12,511 bases of DNA from JACROF01 sp964533055 (GTDB taxonomy: Bacteria > Patescibacteriota > Microgenomatia > Levybacterales > UBA12049): assembly GCA_964533055.1 (NCBI GenBank), contig CAZHKZ010000021.1, positions 1 to 12,511 of the forward strand. Reading direction: 5' to 3'. The position numbers and the translations under genes were made by a program. This document shows positions 4,657-10,805 of this stretch, piece after piece (positions within the stretch are counted from its first letter, which is position 1; the number at the start of each line of letters is the position of its first letter). A model generated the notes under the pieces. That model ran no database searches and was not told the origin of the DNA. It saw only the letters and a program-made list of their open reading frames with translations.

Positions 4657-6426
4657 TCATGAGGAGTGGAGAAGGCCAACCAGACGCACCTGCTCGTCAC
4701 CAAGTCGTAAAGTCTCCTCTTCATTATTATCTTTCTCTGCTTTTTTCAGCTCTTCGCTCACTTTTTTAATCCTCTCACGCAGATAAACATCTCGTAGTTC
4801 CTTCGTAGTTTTCTCGATTTCGGCCTGATAGCTCTTAGCGTCTTTAAGATCAGGGAGCGGGAAGAGTATGCTCGTGTTATAAACTTGGTGAAGTTCAGTT
4901 GGAAGTCTCTCTGAAAAAACTTTTGCATCAAATTCATTATGCTGCTGGAAATACTCGGCCATATGAGTAAGTATTTTCCGATATGCCCTCTCTTGCGATC
5001 CTGAATCAACAAGGCCTTGCAGGACTTTATCCATCGCATCTCTTGGAGAAGGGGACTGTAAAATCAACGAAATTAAGTATTCCTCCAAGATCTCTTCTCG
5101 CGTCCTTGTCTTTGATACTTCTGGGACCTTGACCATACCCTCAACTTTTTTAATCGCAAGTCGACCGAGTTCTTTTACAACGCTTTCATATGTAGTCTCC
5201 AAAACATCGCTTAATTTTCGCAAATAATGTTCTCGTATAATCTCATTTGTCATTGATGCAATCGTTGGTAGAAAAGCATCAGCAATCGCTTTCTTGCCTT
5301 CAGCGCTCTCTCGATCTCCGCTCTCCAAAGCCTTTGTATAAAGAAAATCATAAACACTTACATCTTTTTTGATCGCCATTTTATATCCCAAAGGATTGGT
5401 GCGAACAGCGTCATCTGGGTCTTTGCCATCAGGCAAAGTAATGATTGTAACCTGAAGTCCTTTTTTCTCAATGATTGGAAGACTTCTTTTAATAGCCTCT
5501 TGCCCTGCCTTGTCACCGTCAAAACACATTGAGATCTTTGGTGCGTATCTGCCAATCAGGCTTACCTGTGCCTCAGTGAGAGCTGTTCCCTTAACTGCGA
5601 CGACATTACTAATCCCTTCCTGGAATGATGAGATAACATCAAATTCCCCCTCAACCAATATTGCATGACCTTCTTTTCTAATTGCATCCTTCGTCACATT
5701 GAGGCCATAGAACTGCTCTCCTTTATGATAGACCAACGTATCTCTTGTATTAATATATTTTGCGGTATTCACGTCTTTCTCCATGACTCGTCCAGCAAAT
5801 CCAACGACATTTTCTCTATGATCTACCAATGGGAACATCAATCGACCTTTAAAGAAATCTACAGCATCTCTTCCACGAGGAAACCCAAGTCCTGCTTCGA
5901 CAAAATCATCTAGCTCATATTTCTTCTTCTTTAAAAGATATGATGATAGCGCTGCTCCACCACTTGGCGAAAACCCTAAATGAAAAGTCTTAATAATTTT
6001 CTCACTCAATCCTCTCTCTTTAAGATAAGCAAGCGCGTTCTCCCCAACCTTATGAGAGGTCAGAATATAGTGATAGTACTCTGCCGCAAGACTATTAATA
6101 GAGTAGAGCTTTTCTTTTCTTGAGGAGACTCCTGCCTCATACTTTGACTGCACCAATTCAATACCGGCCTTTTTTGCCAAAATACGCAGCGCCTCTGGAA
6201 ATTCTACATGCTCGTACTCCATCAGAAAACTATAGACGTCTCCGCCCTTCCCACAACCGAAGCAATGCCAAGACTGACGCTCAGGCGACACCATAAAAGA
6301 TGGAGATTTTTCATTGTGAAATGGACAAACAGCCTTAAAATTTCGACCTGCTTTTTTTAGTGTGATGAATTCTGAGAGGTAGGCAATAATATCTATTTTT
6401 TCTCTGATTTGTGCAACTTGATCCAT
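4657..6426 (-). CDS. dnaG: DNA primase (DnaG)
   Basis: The 589-residue protein makes the RNA primers for replication and is close to the usual family length. The N-terminal CHC2 zinc-binding domain is intact, with Cys34, His37, Cys55 and Cys58 in CPFH and CFGCGKGGD. The RNA polymerase core follows, with the Arg-rich FAGRVM region near 211-216. The TOPRIM metal site shows Glu260 (LVEGEFD) and Asp304/Asp306 (CFDGDKAG), plus DPDD at 337-340. A helical, charged C-terminal helicase-interaction region completes it. ATG at 6426 begins MDQVAQIREKIDIIAYL, the typical primase start, and has an extended -10 box 11 bases upstream. It ends with TGA, showing UGA is a stop here. rpoD follows 103 bases downstream on the same strand, and the divergent HAD gene starts 77 bases upstream. 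Confidence 0.97.
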   Translation of the reverse strand: MDQVAQIREKIDIIAYLSEFITLKKAGRNFKAVCPFHNEKSPSFMVSPERQSWHCFGCGKGGDVYSFLMEYEHVEFPEALRILAKKAGIELVQSKYEAGVSSRKEKLYSINSLAAEYYHYILTSHKVGENALAYLKERGLSEKIIKTFHLGFSPSGGAALSSYLLKKKKYELDDFVEAGLGFPRGRDAVDFFKGRLMFPLVDHRENVVGFAGRVMEKDVNTAKYINTRDTLVYHKGEQFYGLNVTKDAIRKEGHAILVEGEFDVISSFQEGISNVVAVKGTALTEAQVSLIGRYAPKISMCFDGDKAGQEAIKRSLPIIEKKGLQVTIITLPDGKDPDDAVRTNPLGYKMAIKKDVSVYDFLYTKALESGDRESAEGKKAIADAFLPTIASMTNEIIREHYLRKLSDVLETTYESVVKELGRLAIKKVEGMVKVPEVSKTRTREEILEEYLISLILQSPSPRDAMDKVLQGLVDSGSQERAYRKILTHMAEYFQQHNEFDAKVFSERLPTELHQVYNTSILFPLPDLKDAKSYQAEIEKTTKELRDVYLRERIKKVSEELKKAEKDNNEEETLRLGDEQVRLVGLLHSS

Positions 6427-6437
6427 AAGGCAAGGCT

Positions 6438-6446
6438 ATTGTAGCA
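6438..6446 (-). promoter_or_regulatory. extended -10 promoter (TGC-TACAAT) of dnaG
   Basis: On the minus strand TGCTACAAT occupies 6446-6438, with 11 bases to the dnaG ATG. The transcript should start about 5 bases before the start codon. No -35 match is present at the usual distance. It lies back to back with the HAD promoter in the 77-bp gap. Confidence 0.6.
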
Positions 6447-6464
6447 CGTATATGCAAGCAGATC

Positions 6465-6493
6465 TTGCCATTAGATTCACCAAGCAATAGAAT
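6465..6493 (+). promoter_or_regulatory. promoter of the HAD phosphatase gene
   Basis: TTGCCA (6465-6470), a 17-bp spacer and TAGAAT (6488-6493) form a good sigma-70 promoter. Ten bases separate the -10 from the ATG at 6504, leaving a leader of only about 3-4 bases. Confidence 0.65.
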
Positions 6494-6503
6494 ATGAATT
6501 CAT

Positions 6504-7265
6504 ATGAAATATAAAGCTTTAATGATCGATGTTGATGGCACGTTGGCAAAAAGCCAGGAGAGGACAACTCCCACACCTAGAGTAATTGAGGCAATAGCAA
6601 AGGCTCAAGACAAAATTCATATAGGCGTTGCAACAGGTAGGCCTTTTTTCTTAATTCAAGATATTGCCAACATTCTCTCGCTTTCCGGACCTTCTATTGT
6701 CAATGATGGCGCGCAAGTCATAGATCTCACAACAAATGAGACATTCTATAAGCAGAGCATTCTTCATGATGATATTCCAAGCATAGTAACTCTTCTCAGA
6801 GATAATGGTGTAGATTTCTTTATAAACGATGATGGCATTGATGTTTCCCATACTTCAGACTATATACCTAAAGATCCTTTCTCAATCTTTACTACAGGCT
6901 TTGACAAGGACCTAGCCCACTCGATTCGAGATGGACTTTCCTCCAACCCCAGACTTCATGTCACATCATATATTTCCTGGGTCAACGGTTTAACAGGAAT
7001 TCTTGTCTCGCATAAAAATGCGACAAAGCAACATGGCATTCTTGAAGTTGCAAAAGCACTCGATATTTCAACTGATGAAATCATTGGGGTAGGGGATGGG
7101 TACAATGATTTTCCACTCCTCATGGCGTGTGGACTAAAAGTTGCTATGGGAAATGCAGTTCCAGAATTAAAAGAGATCGCAGACTATATTGCTCCAACTG
7201 TAGAAGAGGACGGAGTTGCTGATGTGATTGAGAAATTTATTCTAAATGCTACTCCCACTCCATAG
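6504..7265 (+). CDS. Cof-type HAD-superfamily phosphatase
   Basis: The 253-residue protein has all four HAD motifs: I is DVDGT with nucleophile Asp9 and acid/base Asp11, II is the Thr of GVATGRP (about 41-47), III is Lys175 in HKNATKQHGI, and IV is GDGYND (Asp198, Asn201, Asp202). The cap between motifs II and III, about residues 75-165, is of the large alpha/beta C2 type, as in Cof/YidA-like enzymes, which hydrolyse sugar phosphates, phosphoglycolate, flavin or pyridoxal phosphates. The substrate cannot be predicted. The gene is driven by its own promoter and runs into guaA, the two stop regions overlapping by 17 bp (7249-7265). Convergence with guaA is positional only and is not evidence of a shared pathway. 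Confidence 0.91.
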   Translation: MKYKALMIDVDGTLAKSQERTTPTPRVIEAIAKAQDKIHIGVATGRPFFLIQDIANILSLSGPSIVNDGAQVIDLTTNETFYKQSILHDDIPSIVTLLRDNGVDFFINDDGIDVSHTSDYIPKDPFSIFTTGFDKDLAHSIRDGLSSNPRLHVTSYISWVNGLTGILVSHKNATKQHGILEVAKALDISTDEIIGVGDGYNDFPLLMACGLKVAMGNAVPELKEIADYIAPTVEEDGVADVIEKFILNATPTP

Positions 7266-8775
7266 TTGCAGGCGGCTTAGTTGTAATGTCATAAACTACT
7301 CTTGAAATGCCTGGCACTTCATTGACAATTCTTGAGGAGATATTTTGCAAGATCTCATATGGAAGATGCGCCCACTTCGAGGTCATCACATCTCTTGATT
7401 CAACTACTCTGACTGCTACGACTTCTCCAAAAAATCTCCCATCTCCTTTTACTGCCGTTGAATCCGCGCCGCTCATAATTGCAAACGACATAAATACTTT
7501 TCTAAATAATCCTGCCTTGATGATTTCCTCCAGAACAATAGCGTCTGCAACCCTCTCCCTCTTAAGTCGCTCTTTTGTGACCTCCCCCCTCACTCTCACC
7601 CCATATCCAGGTCCTGGAAATACTTGTTGCCAGACGAACTCATCTGGCAACCCCAACTGTGATCCGATCTGGCGAACTTCATCTTTATAAAAAGTTCTGA
7701 GTGGCTCGAGTAATTTAAGTTTCATATTTTTAGGCAGACCTCCGACATTATGGTGTGATTTAATCTTGCTTGAGTGCTTCGTTCCCTTGCTTTCAATTAC
7801 ATCTGAATAAATCGTTCCTTGCAAAAGGAACTTCACACTCTTCCCATTTTTAGTTAATTTCTTCATTTCTCTTTCAAAAACCTTAATATAAAATCCCCCA
7901 ATAATCTTTCTCTTCTTCTCGGGATCTGTAACTCCCGTCAAAAGTTCAAGCATTTCCTTCTCGCATTTTATGATCTGCACCTTAACACCAATATGCTCAA
8001 ATATTTTCTTTACAGTGTCTCCAGTTCCAATTCTCATCAATCCGTTATCAACAAAAAATGGAATAAATTGCCTGCCAATTGCCTTTGCTACTAGTGCACC
8101 TGCAACAGTCGAGTCGACTCCACCAGAGACCGCTCCTATCACATAGTCACCTCCCACAGCCTTTCTTAGCTCATCAATAATCTTTTTCGTGTCGATCTTT
8201 TGTACCGCTATTTTTGTCTGTGTCAGAGAGATGAAATTTTGTAAAAATATATCTCCCATCTGTGTATGTTCAACTTCTGGATGAAAGAGTAGGCCATAGA
8301 GTCTTTCTTTTTTATTGGCAACAAATGCAAATGGTACATGCTCTGTTGACCCGAGCACTTCAAATCCATCTGGCAATTTGACCACCTCATCACCATGGCT
8401 CATCCACACAGTCGACTCGCCCTGAATTCCTTTTGCCATGTGCCATTCGCCATGTACCATATGTAAGGTCGAGGGTCCGTATTCTTTTTTTCCAGAAACA
8501 ATTTTCCCGCCATGAAGCTTCATCATCAATTGCATTCCATAACAAATCGCGAGAACTGGAATCCCCATTTCAAAAATTGAAGGGTCAATAGTAGGGGAGT
8601 CGGATCCATAAACTGAAGAGGGACCTCCAGATAAGACTATCCCGTCTGGTCGTATTTTCTTAATTTGGACTAAAGCTTCATCTGGAGGAAGAAATAGGGT
8701 AGTAGCACCAAGATCTTTTATTCGTCGCTCAATGAGGTTGGCAGTCTGTGAGCCAAAATCAACAATAATTATCAT
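7249..8775 (-). CDS. guaA: GMP synthase (glutamine-hydrolysing)
   Basis: The 508-residue enzyme converts XMP, ATP and glutamine to GMP. The N-terminal class I glutamine amidotransferase has the catalytic triad Cys78 (AICYGMQL), His165 and Glu167 (FHPEVEHT), plus SGGPSSVY at 49-56. The ATP-pyrophosphatase domain starts near 195, with the P-loop SGGVDS at 217-222. The C-terminal dimerisation domain ends KPPATMEWE, the almost universal GuaA ending. Length and motifs are normal, so it should be active. The ATG directly follows the guaB TGA (TGAATG), and GGGAGAG nine bases upstream lies in the guaB tail, so the pair is an operon with coupled translation. The second codon is the rare AUA, relevant to the tRNA-Ile(UAU) at the window end. 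The 3' end overlaps the convergent HAD gene. Confidence 0.97.
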   Translation of the reverse strand: MIIIVDFGSQTANLIERRIKDLGATTLFLPPDEALVQIKKIRPDGIVLSGGPSSVYGSDSPTIDPSIFEMGIPVLAICYGMQLMMKLHGGKIVSGKKEYGPSTLHMVHGEWHMAKGIQGESTVWMSHGDEVVKLPDGFEVLGSTEHVPFAFVANKKERLYGLLFHPEVEHTQMGDIFLQNFISLTQTKIAVQKIDTKKIIDELRKAVGGDYVIGAVSGGVDSTVAGALVAKAIGRQFIPFFVDNGLMRIGTGDTVKKIFEHIGVKVQIIKCEKEMLELLTGVTDPEKKRKIIGGFYIKVFEREMKKLTKNGKSVKFLLQGTIYSDVIESKGTKHSSKIKSHHNVGGLPKNMKLKLLEPLRTFYKDEVRQIGSQLGLPDEFVWQQVFPGPGYGVRVRGEVTKERLKRERVADAIVLEEIIKAGLFRKVFMSFAIMSGADSTAVKGDGRFFGEVVAVRVVESRDVMTSKWAHLPYEILQNISSRIVNEVPGISRVVYDITTKPPATMEWE

Positions 8776-9918
8776 TCAGTAATTCTCTCCCGCATTTGTT
8801 ATGAAAATATCATGTGGATGTGACTCCTTTAATGATGCTTGTGTCACCTGGAGAAATGATGCGTTCTCCCAAAGCTCACGAATTGATCGCGCGCCAACGT
8901 AATACATTCCAGACTTGACACCACCAACTGATTGCTCTATCAGATCTGAGACAGCTCCTTTGATCGGCACGAGCCCCTCAACGCCCTCTGCCACAAGAAC
9001 TCTGTCTTTATAGTAGCTTTTGCCATGAAACTCATCTTCTGACTTTATCTTGGCACCTTTCTTCATGGCAGCAATTGAGCCCATGCCACGGTACTCTTTG
9101 AACTTATACGTGTTCTGCTTAGTGAGAATACTCTGAAATCGATGGGGGACTTGAGCGCGTGTGAGGGAGTGGATTTTCCCAGGTGACTCGAGAGCAGAGG
9201 CAAAATATGACCCCATCATGACAGTAGATGCCCCAACTGCTAAAGCCTTAACCATATCTCCAGAATATTTAATTCCTCCATCTGCAATAACCGGGATATC
9301 CCCAAACTCTCTTGCTGCTCGCACTGTCTCCATAAGCGCAGTTATCTGAGGCACTCCCATCCCCGAGATAACACGAGTAGTACATATCGCACCAGGACCC
9401 ATACCAACCCTGAGACCATCAGCGCCAGCCTGAATTAGCGCCTTGGCTCCTTCATATGTAGCAAGACTACCACCAATAACTTCAAGCTTGGGATGGCACT
9501 TCTTAATATACTTAATAGTTTCAATAACAGAAATACTATGCCCATGGGCAGAATCTACCAATACAGCATCTACATTTGCTTTCACAAGTAGTGATACCCT
9601 TTCTTCAAATCCCTTAGAGGAGCCAACTGCAGCTCCGACCAAAAGTCCTTTTTCTTTTACCTTTTTCACTTGAGACGCCTGGGACAGGGGAGTGAGGTTA
9701 CGATGTATAATCCCTATACCGCCTTTGAGCGCAAGCGCAATCGCCATTTTGGATTCAGTAACTGTGTCCATAGGGGAGGAGACGAAGGGGGAGTCAAGGG
9801 TAATATTTTTTGTCAGACGAGTTGCAATAGATATATCGCCGCGAGAAAAATCAGTATAGCCTGGTATGAGAAGAATGTCGTCAAATGTAAGACTTGGAGA
9901 TATTTTGAGTGGGCCCAT
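8776..9918 (-). CDS. guaB: IMP dehydrogenase-like protein lacking CBS domains
   Basis: IMPDH oxidises IMP to XMP with NAD, the first committed step to GMP, and guaA follows immediately. The 380-residue barrel shows DSAHGH (122-127), GPGAICTTR with catalytic Cys179, ADGG (222-225), YRGMGS (276-281), EGVEG (311-315) and the ESHPHDI..ITN ending of IMPDH. The two CBS domains (about 120 residues) normally inserted after the HRNLT segment are missing: residue 88 runs straight into KGLLVGAAVG. Oddities are Ala177 where the phosphate-binding Ser is usual, about 16 extra residues before YRGMGS, and a flap (285-308) without a recognisable Arg-Tyr dyad. GMP reductase also lacks CBS domains and is the alternative, but the C-terminus and operon favour IMPDH. 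ATG at 9918 is chosen because the upstream TTG at 9924 overlaps the -10 box. Confidence 0.88.
   Translation of the reverse strand: MGPLKISPSLTFDDILLIPGYTDFSRGDISIATRLTKNITLDSPFVSSPMDTVTESKMAIALALKGGIGIIHRNLTPLSQASQVKKVKEKGLLVGAAVGSSKGFEERVSLLVKANVDAVLVDSAHGHSISVIETIKYIKKCHPKLEVIGGSLATYEGAKALIQAGADGLRVGMGPGAICTTRVISGMGVPQITALMETVRAAREFGDIPVIADGGIKYSGDMVKALAVGASTVMMGSYFASALESPGKIHSLTRAQVPHRFQSILTKQNTYKFKEYRGMGSIAAMKKGAKIKSEDEFHGKSYYKDRVLVAEGVEGLVPIKGAVSDLIEQSVGGVKSGMYYVGARSIRELWENASFLQVTQASLKESHPHDIFITNAGENY
8785..8791 (-). promoter_or_regulatory. Shine-Dalgarno site (GGGAGAG) for guaA
   Basis: On the minus strand GGGAGAG (8791-8785) lies nine bases before the guaA ATG, inside the last codons of guaB. 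It shows that Shine-Dalgarno initiation is used at operon-internal genes here. Confidence 0.6.
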
Positions 9919-9923
9919 ACTCA

Positions 9924-9952
9924 ACTATAACGTCCAAGGCGAGCGTCGTCAA
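9924..9952 (-). promoter_or_regulatory. guaBA promoter
   Basis: On the minus strand TTGACG (9952-9947), a 17-bp spacer and TATAGT (9929-9924) form a near-consensus sigma-70 promoter. Only five bases separate the -10 from ATG 9918, so transcription should begin at or next to the start codon. The TTG at 9924-9922 shares a base with the -10 and should not be in the transcript. Confidence 0.75.
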
Positions 9953-9963
9953 GTGCGGATTAG

Positions 9964-9972
9964 TTATCCACA
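9964..9972 (+). promoter_or_regulatory. consensus DnaA box (TTATCCACA) upstream of guaBA
   Basis: TTATCCACA is an exact match to the bacterial DnaA-binding consensus TTATNCACA. It lies 11 bp upstream of the guaB -35 box. I found no second perfect copy nearby, so it looks like a regulatory site rather than an origin. DnaA control of the gua operon is established in E. coli, which makes the position suggestive; binding here is inferred. Confidence 0.5.
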
Positions 9973-10114
9973 GTAAGCAATTGTATGCATGAGCTGCTGA
10001 GCTGTGAAAAGTGTCCTATAAGTCGTGAAATAACTATATCACTATGTATCATTCGTATTTTTTTCTACTCTACTCTTCCCTGCTTTTTGAGGCCAATTTA
10101 ATTTCAGAGGTTAA

Positions 10115-10141
10115 AATTTCAATAATTTTAAAATTGAAATT
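10115..10141 (-). repeat. AT-only inverted repeat downstream of tRNA-Met
   Basis: Arms AATTTCAAT (10115-10123) and ATTGAAATT (10133-10141) are perfectly complementary, with a 9-base loop. A second 12-bp palindrome AATTTTAAAATT (10124-10135) is nested inside. On the minus strand it begins 20 bases after the tRNA-Met 3' end and could act as a weak terminator or processing site, but it has almost no G+C. The rest of 9973-10114 shows nothing I can name. Confidence 0.35.
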
Positions 10142-10160
10142 CTAAATATCTTTCCGTGTG

Positions 10161-10234
10161 TACCAGGAGTGGGTCACGATCCCACGACCTCGGCGTTATG
10201 AATGCCGTGCTCTAACCGGCTGAGCTACCCTGGC
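10161..10234 (-). tRNA. tRNA-Met (elongator), anticodon CAU
   Basis: The minus strand folds as a 74-base cloverleaf. It has acceptor GCCAGGG pairing with TCCTGGT (two G-U pairs), D-arm GCTC/GAGC with GG in the loop, and anticodon stem CGGCA/CGCCG around loop TTCATAA (anticodon CAU). The T-stem is GTGGG/CCCAC and the discriminator is A73. CCA is not encoded (CAC follows). It lacks the C1-A72 mismatch, so it is not an initiator. It could be a lysidine-modified tRNA-Ile2(CAU), but the separate tRNA-Ile(UAU) in this window makes elongator Met more likely. Odd features are an A31-C39 mismatch closing the anticodon stem, and a T-loop ATCGTGA in which the usual T54-A58 is A54-T58. Confidence 0.88.
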
Positions 10235-10269
10235 TAAATTCACCCTACTTCCCTATTTTTAGCCTCCAA

Positions 10270-10299
10270 AGTATATCAGTTTGACCGTGCACGAAGCAA
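10270..10299 (-). promoter_or_regulatory. promoter of tRNA-Met
   Basis: On the minus strand TTGCTT (10299-10294), an 18-bp spacer and the extended -10 TGA-TATACT (10278-10270) predict a start near 10263, about 29 bases before the mature tRNA. It overlaps the divergent tRNA-fMet promoter. Confidence 0.6.
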
Positions 10300-10309
10300 A
10301 TGGTATACT
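10281..10309 (+). promoter_or_regulatory. promoter of tRNA-fMet
   Basis: TTGACC (10281-10286), exactly 17 bp, and the extended -10 TGG-TATACT (10301-10309) form one of the strongest promoter matches in the window. The start is expected near 10316, so only a few bases precede the mature tRNA at 10320. Confidence 0.75.
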
Positions 10310-10319
10310 TTCATTCACG

Positions 10320-10388
10320 CGCGGGGTAGTGTACGGTGCACAAAGGGCTCATAATCCTTTAGGCTGGGTTCGATCCCCAGCCCCGCAA
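10320..10388 (+). tRNA. initiator tRNA-fMet, anticodon CAU
   Basis: The 69-base sequence has acceptor CGCGGGG against CCCCGCA. It leaves the unpaired C1-A72 that marks bacterial initiator tRNAs and closely follows E. coli tRNA-fMet at both ends. The anticodon stem AAGGG/TCCTT encloses CTCATAA (CAU), with GGG at 29-31 as in initiators, though G31 faces T39. The T-arm is CTGGG/CCCAG with loop TTCGATC, and the discriminator is A73. CCA is not encoded. The D-arm is unusually short (13 bases, GTG(T)...(G)CAC), and position 11-24 is T-A instead of the usual initiator purine-pyrimidine pair. The gene ends seven bases from the convergent ftsB-like stop codon. Confidence 0.87.
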
Positions 10389-10395
10389 CATAGAT

Positions 10396-10740
10396 CTATT
10401 TTCTTCCAAAAACAAGCTCAATCCACTGCTTCCAATGAGGCTGGATAGGCTCAATTTTCTCATTCTTCTTTCGTGATACATTCTTATCTAGAATCACCAC
10501 TTGCTCCCCCGGCCTACCCATAAAAAGCTTATTTCTTGCCTCTTCCTCTATAAAATCAACTCTTTTTACTCGTGCAAGCTCGTCTCTCAACTTTTCCTGC
10601 TCATTTTGCTCTTTCTTAAGCTCATCTTTAGCCACAATTATGAGATCCTGCTTCTGCCATAGACCATAGATAGATCTCACGAGGTTATTTACGATATAAA
10701 GTGAGACAATCAAGATAAGGATATAAGCAACTTTTTTCAT
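10396..10740 (-). CDS. septum formation initiator, FtsB/DivIC-like
   Basis: The 114-residue protein has the family layout: a very short cytoplasmic N-terminus, one membrane helix (about residues 4-24), and then a coiled coil (about 28-60, rich in E, K, Q and L). A conserved block FIEEEARNKLFMGRPGEQVVI follows at about 63-83, matching the FtsB/DivIC signature after the coiled coil. The tail PHWKQWIELVF at about 100-110 is aromatic. In the family the protein sits in the division complex with FtsL and FtsQ/DivIB and helps activate septal wall synthesis. Its direction is opposite to the Xer gene; the 65-bp gap holds a weak TAAAAT -10 (10750-10745) that overlaps the recombinase promoter region. 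It ends against tRNA-fMet. Confidence 0.88.
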   Translation of the reverse strand: MKKVAYILILIVSLYIVNNLVRSIYGLWQKQDLIIVAKDELKKEQNEQEKLRDELARVKRVDFIEEEARNKLFMGRPGEQVVILDKNVSRKKNEKIEPIQPHWKQWIELVFGRK

Positions 10741-10769
10741 ACGAATTTTAGGATTTGTAGATTGACTCC

Positions 10770-10798
10770 TTGAAATTTTGTTGATATTATGGGATAAT
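10770..10798 (+). promoter_or_regulatory. promoter of the Xer-type recombinase gene
   Basis: TTGAAA (10770-10775), a 17-bp spacer and the extended -10 TGG-GATAAT (10790-10798) are followed by seven bases and ATG 10806. A leaderless mRNA is expected. Confidence 0.7.
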
Positions 10799-10805
10799 CA
10801 ATCCT

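Noticed and set aside
7307..7690. 127-residue plus-strand ORF inside guaA
   Set aside because: It is a shadow of the strongly conserved guaA C-terminal domain and has no promoter or motif.
9991..10004. Direct repeat GAGCTG-ct-GAGCTG upstream of guaB
   Set aside because: Two 6-mers two bases apart are too short to distinguish from chance, and no third copy is present.
10044..10145. 33-codon ORF on the plus strand in the guaB/tRNA-Met gap
   Set aside because: It has no SD site and only a poorly placed TATATC three bases before the ATG. It reads through an AT-only inverted repeat, and the composition looks like translated AT-rich spacer.
9919..10160. Possible replication origin (DnaA box plus AT-rich stretch)
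   Set aside because: Only one perfect DnaA box is present, there is no cluster of near matches, and dnaA/dnaN are not in the window. A guaBA regulatory site explains the box better.
10161..10234. tRNA-Ile2 (lysidine-modified CAU) reading of the minus-strand CAU tRNA
   Set aside because: A separate tRNA-Ile(UAU) is present and the body resembles elongator tRNA-Met. It cannot be fully excluded without checking for tilS.
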